Assembly (NCBI RefSeq): GCF_023715785.1
Contig: NZ_JAMBOX010000018.1
Location: 36,201 to 100,200, forward strand
Reading direction: 5' to 3'
Source of the DNA: Neobacillus niacini
GTDB taxonomy: Bacteria; Bacillota; Bacilli; Bacillales; Cytobacillaceae
DNA: 64,000 nt
The stretch's first letter is position 1. Each line of letters opens with the position of its first letter. This document shows, in pieces, positions 35,985-44,051 of this stretch. The notes beneath the pieces were generated by a model that saw only the letters and a program-made list of their open reading frames with translations, searched no databases and was not told the DNA's origin. The translations under genes were made by a program, and so were the position numbers.

Positions 35985-36014
35985 ATTATATTCTATTATG
36001 GCGTTATTCGTCAA
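35985..36014 (-). promoter_or_regulatory. Sigma-A promoter of ileS
   Basis: -35 TTGACG (36009-36014) and -10 TATAAT (35985-35990) are 18 bp apart on the minus strand. The TGA in the -35 is the divIVA stop codon. Confidence 0.85.
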
Positions 36015-36526
36015 GCTAATGAATCCTCTTCTTCGTGCATTTTTAATTCTGTTGCATCCACTTCATAATCCAACAGGTGATCCCAGTCATCCGTATTCAA
36101 CATGTCAAGTTGTGCTTCGATTAGCATCTTAAAACGGGTCCGGAAAATTTTCGATTGTTTCTTTAAATCTTCGATTTCCAAGGCAATTCTTCTTGCTTTA
36201 GATAGAGATTCGTTAACAATCCGGTCGGCATTTTTCTCTGCTTCTTTAATGATCAGCTTTGCTTCCTTTTGGGCATTTCTTTTAACGTCTTCACCGGCCT
36301 CCTGAGCAATCACGATTGATTTGTTCAAGGTTTCCTCGATACTGGTGAAATGACCCAGCCGTTCTTGCATATCGTGCAGGCGCTCTTCCAATTCTTTTTT
36401 CTCGCGAAGCACCAATTCATAATCCTTAATCACCTGATCAAGAAATTCATTAACTTCATCCTCATCGTACCCTCTAAATCCCTTATTAAATTCCTTATTG
36501 TGAATATCCAACGGTGTTAACGGCAT
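36011..36526 (-). CDS. divIVA: Cell-division and polarity protein DivIVA
   Basis: The 171-residue coiled-coil protein begins MPLTPLDIHNKEFNKGFRGYDEDEVNEFLDQV, the conserved membrane-curvature-binding N domain. Two coiled-coil segments follow (about 30-60 and 70-145). It recruits the Min system and, during sporulation, anchors the chromosome origin at the pole. It ends the sepF-ylmG-ylmH-divIVA group; the ileS promoter overlaps its stop. Confidence 0.97.
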   Translation of the reverse strand: MPLTPLDIHNKEFNKGFRGYDEDEVNEFLDQVIKDYELVLREKKELEERLHDMQERLGHFTSIEETLNKSIVIAQEAGEDVKRNAQKEAKLIIKEAEKNADRIVNESLSKARRIALEIEDLKKQSKIFRTRFKMLIEAQLDMLNTDDWDHLLDYEVDATELKMHEEEDSLA

Positions 36527-36657
36527 AATGCCACCTCCATCAAACTGTACTACAAATATATGTATTAGGAAATATTCGACATGGTTTTCGAATTTCCTGC
36601 ATAAATTTTAATTAGCTAATAAAAAAATATAAAATTTTGTCCAATTTTTTCATTTCA

Positions 36658-36722
36658 GCTACGCACGCATAAATTCAACTACGCCTCTGTCTTCGTCCTA
36701 TCGGACTTGCCAATCGGCGAGT
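36658..36722. repeat. Candidate dispersed intergenic repeat between ylmH and divIVA
   Basis: A GC-richer block of about 65 bp inside an AT-rich 200-bp gap. It contains short inverted pieces (GTCC/GGAC) and reads like a small repeat I associate with Bacillus-type intergenic regions. There is no second copy in this window, so this rests on recollection. Confidence 0.35.
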
Positions 36723-36728
36723 TTTCAT

Positions 36729-37505
36729 TTATTTTTGTTTTCCTACCGTAATTCGCCATTTTTCTTTTTTCGTTTTGCCGTCCAGCTGCAGGATCTTTAC
36801 CCTCCCATAGCCGCGGACCGAAATCATATCTCCAGGTTCACAGATAAAGGCAGGATTTTCAATCACTGTCCAATTAACTTTGACAAGACCTGCCCCAACA
36901 AGACTTTGGGATTTTTGCCTTGCCAGATTGCAAACACCAGAAATAACAGTATCCAAACGTAAAGAAGATACTGTTAATTCGGTTTCTTCCCAATGTTCTT
37001 CTAACGGAATCGCTTGCCCGATGGCAGCCTCAGCCAATTTTACACCTGCTCGGCCAATCGATTCAACATTATTTTTAATATATTCCCCGATTTCGCTAGC
37101 CGCAAAAAATTGCACCTGCCCGTTGTCGTTCATCAGGATATCGCCGAATTTCCCGCGTTTTAGCCCAAGCGACATAAGCGTTCCAAGCACTTGCCGGTGT
37201 TCAATTTTGACAAATTTCTTGGGGTAGAAAATTTCAAATAAAGTAATTTGAAAATCCTCGTCGGTTGGAGCCAAATAATCAGGATATAACAGCGCTCTTT
37301 TCCTTTCCGAATGGTGGCTCCCGCCAAAGAGGGCGTATTTCACGTCTCCACTTTCGCCTACAATCATTTTTAAAATATGCTGCTCTCTTGGGTCAAGAAA
37401 ATCAGTCAGTTTAGATGAATACTGGTTTTCTACAATGTCCTTCCATTGCAAAACCCGGTCTATATATTCCCGTTCTTCCGGGCGGAAATGCTGATAAATA
37501 TTCAT
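36729..37505 (-). CDS. ylmH: S4-domain RNA-binding protein YlmH
   Basis: The 258-residue protein has an S4 RNA-binding domain near its C terminus (KVNWTVIENP ... GDMISVRGYGR). Bacterial YlmH homologues are reported to act in ribosome quality control, binding 50S subunits with peptidyl-tRNA in a pathway parallel to RqcH. The start is uncertain: an ATG at 37505 fits the family (MNIYQHF), with only a weak upstream AGG; a GTG 12 nt earlier is possible. Confidence 0.9.
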   Translation of the reverse strand: MNIYQHFRPEEREYIDRVLQWKDIVENQYSSKLTDFLDPREQHILKMIVGESGDVKYALFGGSHHSERKRALLYPDYLAPTDEDFQITLFEIFYPKKFVKIEHRQVLGTLMSLGLKRGKFGDILMNDNGQVQFFAASEIGEYIKNNVESIGRAGVKLAEAAIGQAIPLEEHWEETELTVSSLRLDTVISGVCNLARQKSQSLVGAGLVKVNWTVIENPAFICEPGDMISVRGYGRVKILQLDGKTKKEKWRITVGKQK

Positions 37506-37531
37506 TGATGCCAACACAACCTAATCAAAAT

Positions 37532-37795
37532 TTAAGTAAGCCAGAGATAGACACTATGCAAGCCGCTTTGAGCAAAGTTAAGGACAAGGAAGGCCACAAT
37601 CGGCGAAATGTCGATCATTCCAAGCGGCGGAATAATTCTTCTGAATGGCTCTAAATACGGCTCGCAAATCCGCGACAAAAATTGGCCAATCGATGATCCT
37701 CTTGCATTTGGAAACCAGGACATCAATATGTAAATAATTAATGCCCAAGAGTAAATTTGAATCAATCTTTGCAATATCCCGAAAACGATATCCAT
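37532..37795 (-). CDS. ylmG: YggT-family membrane protein YlmG
   Basis: The 87-residue membrane protein has two hydrophobic helices (about 3-24 and 64-82) and the family segment ISRICEPYLEPFRRIIPP between them. It lies between sepF and ylmH, as in most Bacillus. Its exact role is not known; it is linked to division and membrane organisation by context. Confidence 0.92.
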   Translation of the reverse strand: MDIVFGILQRLIQIYSWALIIYILMSWFPNARGSSIGQFLSRICEPYLEPFRRIIPPLGMIDISPIVAFLVLNFAQSGLHSVYLWLT

Positions 37796-37800
37796 TTATT

Positions 37801-38271
37801 TTACCACCTCGTATTTTGATCTTCTTGCTCCGAAAAAAGCTCCGAAATATTTCCCGACACCTCAACGTTATCAGGTGTGCACAAGAAAATATTGACGCCA
37901 ATTTTTTGAATGTCTCCGCCAAGAGCATAGACTACCCCGCCTAAAAAATCGACGATCTGTCTTCCTTCCTGATGATTAATCCGCTGAAGATTTACAACAA
38001 CGGCACGGCGGCTTTTCAAATGGTCGGCAATCTCCGTGACTTCGGAACTGGAATGCGGTTCAACCAAGATGACCTTAGAAGCCTTTGAAGAGGTCCCGGC
38101 ACCTGCAGAAGCCGCCTGTTTTTGGACGCTTTGCAAACTAACAACATTTTGGCTTTTAACTGCCTGTCTTTTTTGTTTGACCGGTTCTTGAGCCTGAGTG
38201 TACTCATCGTTATTCTCATCGAAGTCATCATCCAAAAAGAAAAATGTTTTTAATTTTGATTTTAATGTCAT
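37801..38271 (-). CDS. sepF: Cell-division protein SepF
   Basis: The 156-residue protein has an N-terminal amphipathic helix that binds the membrane, an acidic and variable linker (about 13-65), and a C-terminal SepF core (about 70-150, SKVILVEPHSSSEVTEIADHL ... NLQRINHQEGRQIVDFL). It polymerises into rings and tethers FtsZ to the membrane together with FtsA. Confidence 0.96.
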   Translation of the reverse strand: MTLKSKLKTFFFLDDDFDENNDEYTQAQEPVKQKRQAVKSQNVVSLQSVQKQAASAGAGTSSKASKVILVEPHSSSEVTEIADHLKSRRAVVVNLQRINHQEGRQIVDFLGGVVYALGGDIQKIGVNIFLCTPDNVEVSGNISELFSEQEDQNTRW

Positions 38272-38282
38272 CTTCTTCTCCC

Positions 38283-38960
38283 CTAATCATCTTCGCCAAC
38301 TAATGCTGTACCAATTCTTACCATCGTTGCTCCCTCTTCGATTGCAATCGCAAAATCATTGGACATGCCCATCGACAACTCGGTGCACGGAGCAAATTCA
38401 AATTGTCGGGATTGAACCTGGTCCCGTAGATCTTTCAGCTTGTGGAAGCAATTTCTAAGTATCTCTTCATCGTCAGTAAGCGGAGCCATCGCCATTAGAC
38501 CTTGGATGCTTATATTTTGATACGGTCGAAGTGATTCAATAAATCCGATTACTTCTACGGGTGCCAGCCCATGCTTTGAGTCTTCCCCGGAGACGTTTAC
38601 TTGTATCAAACATTTCACTTGACGGCTGGCGCGTTTATTAATTTCTTCTGCCAGTGATTGGCGGTCCAGCGAATGAATATAATCCACTTTATCGATAATG
38701 TTTTTTACCTTTCTTGTTTGCAGCGTTCCAATAAAATGCCAGGCAGGCTTGTCCCCAAGCATCTGCCATTTTTCCAACAACCCATCATCACGATTTTCGC
38801 CGAGGTTTGTAATGCCTGCCTCCAAGGCCTCTTTAGCCCTTTCGGCACTCACATATTTGGTAACAGCAATAACTGTCACTTCCTCAGGTTTTCGGCCGGA
38901 CTTCCGGCATGCTGTTTCGATTTGCTGCCTTATTTGCTCTAGCTTTGCTGCCACTTTCAT
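38283..38960 (-). CDS. ylmE: Pyridoxal phosphate homeostasis protein YlmE (YggS family)
   Basis: The 225-residue PLP-binding TIM-barrel protein has VTVIAVTKYVSAE (PLP Lys), GENRDD and the C-terminal SMGMSNDFAIAIEEGATMVRIGTALVG. It controls free PLP and amino acid balance. I chose the ATG at 38960 (MKVAAKLEQI) by alignment; the longer open frame reaches into pgeF. Confidence 0.94.
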   Translation of the reverse strand: MKVAAKLEQIRQQIETACRKSGRKPEEVTVIAVTKYVSAERAKEALEAGITNLGENRDDGLLEKWQMLGDKPAWHFIGTLQTRKVKNIIDKVDYIHSLDRQSLAEEINKRASRQVKCLIQVNVSGEDSKHGLAPVEVIGFIESLRPYQNISIQGLMAMAPLTDDEEILRNCFHKLKDLRDQVQSRQFEFAPCTELSMGMSNDFAIAIEEGATMVRIGTALVGEDD

Positions 38961-38967
38961 ATTGCTT

Positions 38968-39783
38968 TCAAATCTCCTTCCAGCCAATAAAGCTTAATAT
39001 TCTTCCAGTGCTACCTTGGTCGCGCCGGTGAGAAAAAAAACTATTATCACAGCTTGTGCATAGCCCTGTGACAAGAATGTTTTCTTCGGGCACTCCAGCT
39101 TTTAGAAGAAGCAGCCGATTAGCTTCTCGCAAGTCCAAATAATATTGATTGCCATTAATTAAATTATATGGTTTTCCATCGACATCTTCTAGTATATTTT
39201 CCACCAAGTTAATGACACGATTATCCACAATATAACAATTTTTGCAGATCGACGGCCCAATTGCGACGAAAATTTCTTCAGGCCTGATGCCTTCGTGCTC
39301 CCAGGTAATGATCATCTCTCGGGCAATTCCCCCTACGGTACCCTTCCAACCGGCGTGAGCCGCCCCAATCATCCCTGACTTTGGTGCGATAAAGAAAAGC
39401 GGGACACAATCAGCAAAGCAAAGGGTTAATAGAATCCCCTTTTCATTCGTATAAAAACCGTCTGTCCCCTCAAAGGCCTGGTCATACGAATTGGAACCCG
39501 TGCCCCGGTCCGCTATTGATATTTTCCTGATCATAATATCGTGCGTTTGCTGTGCGCCAACCCAAGATTCCAGCGGGAAATTCAGCAGGCGGGCGACAGT
39601 TTCCCGATTTATGCATACGTCATTTACATCATCGCCAACATGATAGCCCATATTGAGGGATTGAAAGCTGCCCTGACCAACTCCGCCATGTTTGGAGGTA
39701 ATTCCCGCAGTCAAACCCGGAAATCGGTTCATCCAGCCATCAATCATAAACAATGATTCATTTTTTAAAACAAAGGGTTCCAT
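38968..39783 (-). CDS. pgeF: Multicopper-oxidase-fold purine nucleoside phosphorylase (YlmD/PgeF)
   Basis: The 271-residue protein shows the zinc/copper site motifs of the DUF152 family: CFADCVPLFF, GAAHAGWKGTVGG, and CTSCDNSFFSHRRDQGSTGR. Family members cleave purine nucleosides or clear mis-incorporated peptidoglycan precursors. It precedes ylmE by a few bases. Confidence 0.93.
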   Translation of the reverse strand: MEPFVLKNESLFMIDGWMNRFPGLTAGITSKHGGVGQGSFQSLNMGYHVGDDVNDVCINRETVARLLNFPLESWVGAQQTHDIMIRKISIADRGTGSNSYDQAFEGTDGFYTNEKGILLTLCFADCVPLFFIAPKSGMIGAAHAGWKGTVGGIAREMIITWEHEGIRPEEIFVAIGPSICKNCYIVDNRVINLVENILEDVDGKPYNLINGNQYYLDLREANRLLLLKAGVPEENILVTGLCTSCDNSFFSHRRDQGSTGRILSFIGWKEI

Positions 39784-39862
39784 TTCTCTACCTCAAATGT
39801 TTTTCTATAGTTTACCATGAAAATTCAAAATGGTCATTGTGAGGGGACCGATTTACGGAAAC

Positions 39863-40123
39863 TTAAACTTCTTCCGGAACCCGGTCATCTATTTTATGCC
39901 TGACCAATATTACATCCTGGCCAATTTTAATGATGTTTTTCCAGGGAATCACGATTTCATCTTCCTTTCCAAAAAAGCCAAGCACTCTCCCATTCCCCGA
40001 TATAACCACCGATTCTATTTTTCCAGTCGTTAAATTTATCTCAATATCACCTATATTACCTAACCGTTTACCATCCGAAACGTTTACGACATCCTTTACC
40101 TGAAACTCGGAAATCCTCACCAT
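39863..40123 (-). CDS. ylmC: PRC-barrel protein YlmC/YmxH
   Basis: The 86-residue PRC-barrel protein shows DVVNVSDGKRLGNIGDIEIN and DEIVIPWKNIIKIG. In spore-formers, this family is a small sporulation-associated protein of unclear role. It follows sigG across a gap with a dispersed repeat. Confidence 0.9.
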   Translation of the reverse strand: MVRISEFQVKDVVNVSDGKRLGNIGDIEINLTTGKIESVVISGNGRVLGFFGKEDEIVIPWKNIIKIGQDVILVRHKIDDRVPEEV

Positions 40124-40184
40124 TAATATTCCCCCCGTAATAGTACTATAATTGAATATATGATGAACCTTGTCAGTTTAGTAT

Positions 40185-40270
40185 CGAAAGGCATCGCAGG
40201 AACAAGCACAGCTTGTTACTGCGATGCTTATGCTGTCGAAGCAATCCTTGTGGAGCTGGACAAATAAAAA
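40185..40270. repeat. Degenerate copy of a dispersed intergenic repeat (family A)
   Basis: It shares a conserved core (GGAACAAGCACAGCTTGTT then CTGCGA-GCTTA) with the longer copy at 57356-57537, and ends GGAGCTGGACA against GAAGCTAGACA there. It occupies the gap between sigG and ylmC and abuts the sigG terminator. Confidence 0.75.
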
Positions 40271-40290
40271 TAAGCTGCCCATCTGGACAG
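40264..40290 (-). terminator. Intrinsic terminator after sigG
   Basis: Minus-strand stem AAGCTGTCC ... GGGCAGCTT followed by ATTTTTATTT, starting immediately after the sigG stop codon. Confidence 0.88.
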
Positions 40291-40291
40291 C

Positions 40292-41071
40292 TTAGCTTTG
40301 AATATTTTTGTTCATTTGCCTGATGGCCGCTTTTTCAAGTCTTGAAACCTGGGCTTGGGAAATGCCAATTTCATCAGCAACCTCCATTTGGGTTTTCCCT
40401 TGGAAGAATCGCTTTCTAAGGATTAGTTTTTCCCGTTCATTCAATCTCCGCATGCCTTCTTTTAAGGCAATTTCCTCAATCCAATGAATATCTTTATTTT
40501 TCTCATCGCTTAATTGATCCACCACATAAATCGGATCGCCGCCGTCATTATAAATCGGTTCAAATAAAGATACCGGATCCTGTATCGCGTCCAATGCAAA
40601 TACAATTTCTTCGTGCGGCACCTCGAGAACCTTGGCAATTTCTTCGGCGGTTGGCTCTCTTGATGTTTCGCTCATCAGACGCTCTCTAACCTGCAGCGCT
40701 TTGTAGGCAATATCCCTTAAGGAGCGGGATACGCGAATCGGGTTATTGTCGCGAAGATAACGCCGGATTTCACCAATAATCATCGGTACCGCATAAGTGG
40801 AAAACTTAACGTTTTGCCCTAAATCAAAGTTATCAATTGATTTCATAAGTCCAATACAGCCAACCTGAAACAGGTCATCGACGAATTCACCCCGGTTGTT
40901 AAACCGTTGAATTACACTCAAGACAAGGCGCAAATTACCATTTACCAGCTTTTCCCTGGCACTAATATCACCGTCTTGCATTTGCTTGAACAGTATTCTC
41001 ATTTCTTCGTTCTTAAGTACGGGGAGTTTTGATGTGTCTACACCGCAAATTTCAACTTTATTTCGAGTCAA
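40292..41071 (-). CDS. sigG: RNA polymerase sigma-G factor (late forespore)
   Basis: The 259-residue sigma factor has regions 2 (DLFQVGCIGLMKSIDNFD), 3 and 4 (GKTQMEVADEIGISQAQVSRLEKAAIRQ). It drives late forespore genes, under control of SpoIIAB. Family alignment (MTRNKVEICGVDTSKLPVLK) places the start at a TTG (41071), eight bases after GAGG; the upstream open frame is not used. A weak GAATG-18-CATACG element near 41130-41170 could be its sigma-F/G promoter. Confidence 0.95.
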   Translation of the reverse strand: MTRNKVEICGVDTSKLPVLKNEEMRILFKQMQDGDISAREKLVNGNLRLVLSVIQRFNNRGEFVDDLFQVGCIGLMKSIDNFDLGQNVKFSTYAVPMIIGEIRRYLRDNNPIRVSRSLRDIAYKALQVRERLMSETSREPTAEEIAKVLEVPHEEIVFALDAIQDPVSLFEPIYNDGGDPIYVVDQLSDEKNKDIHWIEEIALKEGMRRLNEREKLILRKRFFQGKTQMEVADEIGISQAQVSRLEKAAIRQMNKNIQS

Positions 41072-41172
41072 ATCTTTTCCCTCCTCGAGAGAGCTGCTGT
41101 ACAAAAAACAGTATCTCCTTGGAAAGGAAAAATATGCACTTGCGTATGCCACAGCATAGGAACATACATTCT

Positions 41173-41213
41173 TTTTTATCCAGTAAAACCTCGAACTTGT
41201 TGGGTTTTACTGG
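41173..41213 (-). terminator. Intrinsic terminator after sigE
   Basis: Minus-strand arms CCAGTAAAACC and GGTTTTACTGG (perfect 11 bp) around a 12-base loop, then ATAAAAAAG. It makes spoIIGA-sigE a separate transcription unit from sigG. Confidence 0.82.
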
Positions 41214-41232
41214 CTGAAAAAATTTTCCTGTC

Positions 41233-41952
41233 TTATACCATTTTATTAAATTCCTTCCTTAATCTCTTAATGATTCTTTTTTCCAATCTGGAAATATAGG
41301 ATTGCGAAATCCCGAGCATATCAGCAACATCTTTTTGGGTTTTTTCTTCTCCGTTTGTCAGGCCAAAACGAAGCTCCATAATTTGCTTTTCACGATCCGT
41401 TAGCTGATGAAGCGCCTTGGTGAGAAGCTTGCGGTCGACGTTTGCTTCCAAATCTTTCGTAATAATATCATCATCCGTTCCCAATACATCGGATAACAAC
41501 AATTCATTGCCATCCCAGTCAATATTCAGCGGTTCATCAAATGAAACTTCCGATCTAATTTTATTGTTCCGTCGTAAGTACATGAGAATCTCATTTTCAA
41601 TGCATCTTGATGCGTATGTAGCCAGTTTGATTTTCTTTTCCGGATTAAAAGTATTAACTGCTTTGATTAGGCCGATTGTCCCAATACTGATTAAATCTTC
41701 AATATTGATCCCGGTATTTTCAAACTTTCTGGCAATGTAGACAACGAGACGAAGATTGCGCTCAATTAAGATTGATCTTGCTGCCTTATCACCGCCGGGA
41801 AGCTTTTTCAGCAGTAGTTCTTCCTCGTCTTTGCTTAAGGGAGGAGGAAGGGCTTCGCTGCCACCAATATAATAAACTTCATCTGTTTTTAGTCCCAATT
41901 TTATTAATAGCTTATACCAGTAATAGGATAAGCGAAGTTTCCACTTTTTCAT
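41233..41952 (-). CDS. sigE: RNA polymerase sigma-E factor precursor (mother cell)
   Basis: The 239-residue protein is pro-sigma E. About 27-29 N-terminal residues form the membrane-associated pro-sequence (MKKWKLRLSYYWYKLLIKLG) removed by SpoIIGA. Region 2 shows NIEDLISIGTIGLIKAVNTFNP, and region 4 shows TQKDVADMLGISQSYISRLEKRIIKRLR. It directs early mother-cell transcription. AGAAGGAGG precedes the start. Confidence 0.98.
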   Translation of the reverse strand: MKKWKLRLSYYWYKLLIKLGLKTDEVYYIGGSEALPPPLSKDEEELLLKKLPGGDKAARSILIERNLRLVVYIARKFENTGINIEDLISIGTIGLIKAVNTFNPEKKIKLATYASRCIENEILMYLRRNNKIRSEVSFDEPLNIDWDGNELLLSDVLGTDDDIITKDLEANVDRKLLTKALHQLTDREKQIMELRFGLTNGEEKTQKDVADMLGISQSYISRLEKRIIKRLRKEFNKMV

Positions 41953-41997
41953 TTGTATTCCTCCTTCTAAAAATATGTTTTTCTGAGTATAGTATTA

Positions 41998-42936
41998 TTA
42001 ACTTACCTTCACGGTGCCGCTGTCTTGCTTTGGTCCTGTAAGCATCTTCGGATGGACTATGCACTGAAAGGCATCATCCGCCGAGAGTTCCTGCATGGTA
42101 AATGATACAAGTCCCTTTTCAAATAGATGCAGGCTGCCATTATGCACAATAAGAATGCTGTCAGGCTTAATGGCAGTAATGAGCTGGGAACCTTGGCCTA
42201 CCACCCTATAAGGTACAATTCTCATCCGATTTTGCCAGGTTTCAGGATATTTATCTGTGCCGATGGAAAGCGGGTCAGGATTCGCGGCTAATTGTTGAAT
42301 GGGTTCAGAAAAGGATTCGAATTGCTTTTTAACGGAAATGAACATGACAGGTTGTTTTGATAACGGGTCATACAGCTGATTACCGCTGTCGATTAACCCT
42401 TTTAGATTTAATGTTTCATTGTCTATTTTTACTGCTACGCTCACAATCTGATCATATTGGATTTTAGTCATTTCCATTGACTCGATATTTTTTCTTGAAA
42501 AATGCCAAGCGACTGGAAATCCGATAAGCACAAACAGCCAGCTGATCGGATCACCAAATCCCATTACACTTGACTGAAGGACTTCCATCGTTAATTCCGG
42601 ATCATACTGAATGAAAAAATGAACCCCCATTAATGACCCGCCAATTAAAAAAGTAGAGACATAAAATGTCATTAATGCTTTTATAAAAAACGAAAATCGT
42701 TTATAACCAAAAGCGATTAATATCATTATGACGGAGAATAACAGTTTTGAGATTGGATGACCGGAAATGGCATTTATAGGCGTGAAGGTTAGTAAAATGA
42801 TCACTGAACCGATTAATCCCCCGGTAAAAATTCTCCACCATCGGACCCTCCTCTTTAGAATAATCGCTGTTAAATAAAGGAGAAGACTATCAAAGAGCAG
42901 ATTAAGCGCCCAAATCACATCCAAATACACAATCAA
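41998..42936 (-). CDS. spoIIGA: Sporulation sigma-E processing aspartic protease SpoIIGA
   Basis: The 312-residue protein has five predicted membrane helices (about 1-150) and a cytosolic retropepsin-like domain with the catalytic Asp in GLIDSGNQLYDP. It cleaves pro-sigma E after SpoIIR signalling. The start is a TTG at 42936, eight bases after AAAGGAGG; an in-frame GTG 6 nt later is the alternative. Upstream open frame (to 43020) runs through the promoter and is not used. Confidence 0.95.
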   Translation of the reverse strand: MIVYLDVIWALNLLFDSLLLYLTAIILKRRVRWWRIFTGGLIGSVIILLTFTPINAISGHPISKLLFSVIMILIAFGYKRFSFFIKALMTFYVSTFLIGGSLMGVHFFIQYDPELTMEVLQSSVMGFGDPISWLFVLIGFPVAWHFSRKNIESMEMTKIQYDQIVSVAVKIDNETLNLKGLIDSGNQLYDPLSKQPVMFISVKKQFESFSEPIQQLAANPDPLSIGTDKYPETWQNRMRIVPYRVVGQGSQLITAIKPDSILIVHNGSLHLFEKGLVSFTMQELSADDAFQCIVHPKMLTGPKQDSGTVKVS

Positions 42937-42986
42937 GAAAGCATCCTCCTTTATCAAGACTGTTTCTATTATTCTGTTTAGAGAAA

Positions 42987-43020
42987 AGTATAACGTACTT
43001 GCATGGCGGAAGTGTGTCAC
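42987..43020 (-). promoter_or_regulatory. Spo0A-type spoIIG promoter with a 22-bp spacer
   Basis: -35 GTGACA (43015-43020) and -10 TATACT (42987-42992) are separated by 22 bp on the minus strand. This is the hallmark of the B. subtilis spoIIG promoter, which needs phosphorylated Spo0A to work with sigma-A. Degenerate 0A-like boxes (for example TCTGACAAAA near 43067-43076) lie upstream. Confidence 0.7.
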
Positions 43021-43085
43021 TTTCTGTAATCAAAAAATCAGAAATTTTCCCTATTTACATAGGATTTTGTCAGAAAAATTTTTCT

Positions 43086-43122
43086 AAAATAAGAAAGGTA
43101 CAGCCAGTAATTGGCGTACCTT
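43086..43122 (-). terminator. Candidate terminator upstream of spoIIGA
   Basis: Minus-strand AAGGTACGCCA and TGGCTGTACCTT pair with one bulge around a five-base loop and are followed by TCTTATTTT. It would stop transcripts coming from the repeat array before the spoIIG promoter. Confidence 0.6.
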
Positions 43123-43300
43123 AGTACCTTGGATTGCCTAGATAGGGTATTTAGAACCCCCTAATAGTTGGTTGCCCCTGCTACTAGGCTTGTAATTTCC
43201 GCTACAGGGTGAAATAAAACTAAAGGAGGCAACATACTTAGAAAAATCCCCTTAGCCATTTCATCAGTTGCCATCTCATGGAGCGGTTGATTAAATTTTT
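43123..43300. other. Non-coding stretch between spoIIG promoter and tandem array
   Basis: No gene is supported here. The minus strand has an open frame across 43161-43370 that begins inside the array and runs into MAKGIFLSMLPPLVLFHP-like residues, but it has no Shine-Dalgarno and no recognisable family. Short inverted pieces (CCCTG/CAGGG at 43176-43208) are present. Confidence 0.4.
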
Positions 43301-43908
43301 CCCAAAAACACGTCATATGAGGCGCGGTCTTATAACGCGCTCGATTGGATTTCTCGCTAAAACATGTCATTAGAGACGGTCTTATAACGCGTTTGATTAG
43401 ATTTTCCCCTCAAACATGTCATTAGAGACGGTCTTATAACGTGTTTGACTAGATTCTCCCCTCAAACATGTCATAAGAGACGGTCTTATAACGCGTTTGA
43501 TTAGATTTTCCCCTCAAACATGTCATTAGAGGCGGTCTTATAACGCGTTTGACTAGATTCCTCCCCTCAAACATGTCATAAGAGGCAATCTTATAACGCG
43601 TTCGCTCGGATTTTTCGCTAGAACATGTCATAAGAGACGGCCTTATAACGCGTTTGATAGGATTTTTTCCTCAAACATGTCATAAGAGACGGTCTTATAA
43701 CGCGTTTGATTAGATTTTCCCCTCAAACATGTCATAAGAGACGGTCTTATAACGCGTTTGATTAGATTTTTCCCTCAAACATGTCATTAGAGGCGGTCTT
43801 ATAACGCGTTTGACTAGATTCCTCCACACAAACATGTCATAAGAGGCAATCTTATAACGCGTTCGCTCGGATTTTTCGCTAGAACATGTCATAAGAGACG
43901 GCCTTAGA
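43301..43908. repeat. Tandem array of about eleven and a half 52-bp hairpin repeats
   Basis: The core CTTATAACG recurs at 43329, 43381, 43433, 43485, 43537, 43590, 43642, 43694, 43746, 43798 and 43851, with a truncated last copy at 43903: a strict 52-bp period with two 53-bp steps. Each unit is an imperfect hairpin with arm TCAAACATGTCATAAGA, loop GACGG and arm TCTTATAACGCGTTTGA, then a 13-bp spacer TTAGATTTTCCCC. Every unit holds the palindromes ACATGT and, in most, AACGCGTT. Since 52 is not a multiple of three, the frame shifts in each unit, so it is not a repeat protein. Confidence 0.95.
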
Positions 43909-43946
43909 TTTTTTTCTTCTTAGTGTGGGGAATCTTTATTTAAAAA

Positions 43947-44040
43947 CTGTTGATTTGCGCGGAAGGCCCGAAGACTCCTCGAAAATGCTATCGCATTTTC
44001 TTCGAGCGTGGGCGGATTCGAGGAAGTATAGACAATGTTA
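43947..44040. repeat. Rearranged copy of a dispersed intergenic repeat (family B)
   Basis: It begins CTGTTGATTTGCGC, identical over 14 bp to the element at 63929, then GGAAGGCCCGAAGACTCC. It also has a hairpin GAAAATGC/GCATTTTC. It looks like a shortened copy of the family that starts at the right edge of the window. Confidence 0.7.
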
Positions 44041-44051
44041 CAGACAGAAGA

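Noticed and set aside
41130..41170. Sigma-F/G promoter for sigG
   Set aside because: GAATG-18-CATACG is only a partial match and overlaps other similar AT-rich words; noted within the sigG entry but not called.
43161..43892. Repeat-containing small proteins on the minus strand (MTCSSEKSERTRYK-like)
   Set aside because: The 52-bp period shifts frame every unit, the frames stop after 60-70 codons, and none has a Shine-Dalgarno.
43301..43908. CRISPR array
   Set aside because: The whole 52-bp unit is conserved, including the 13-bp spacer part; there are no variable spacers of 25-40 bp and no cas genes nearby.
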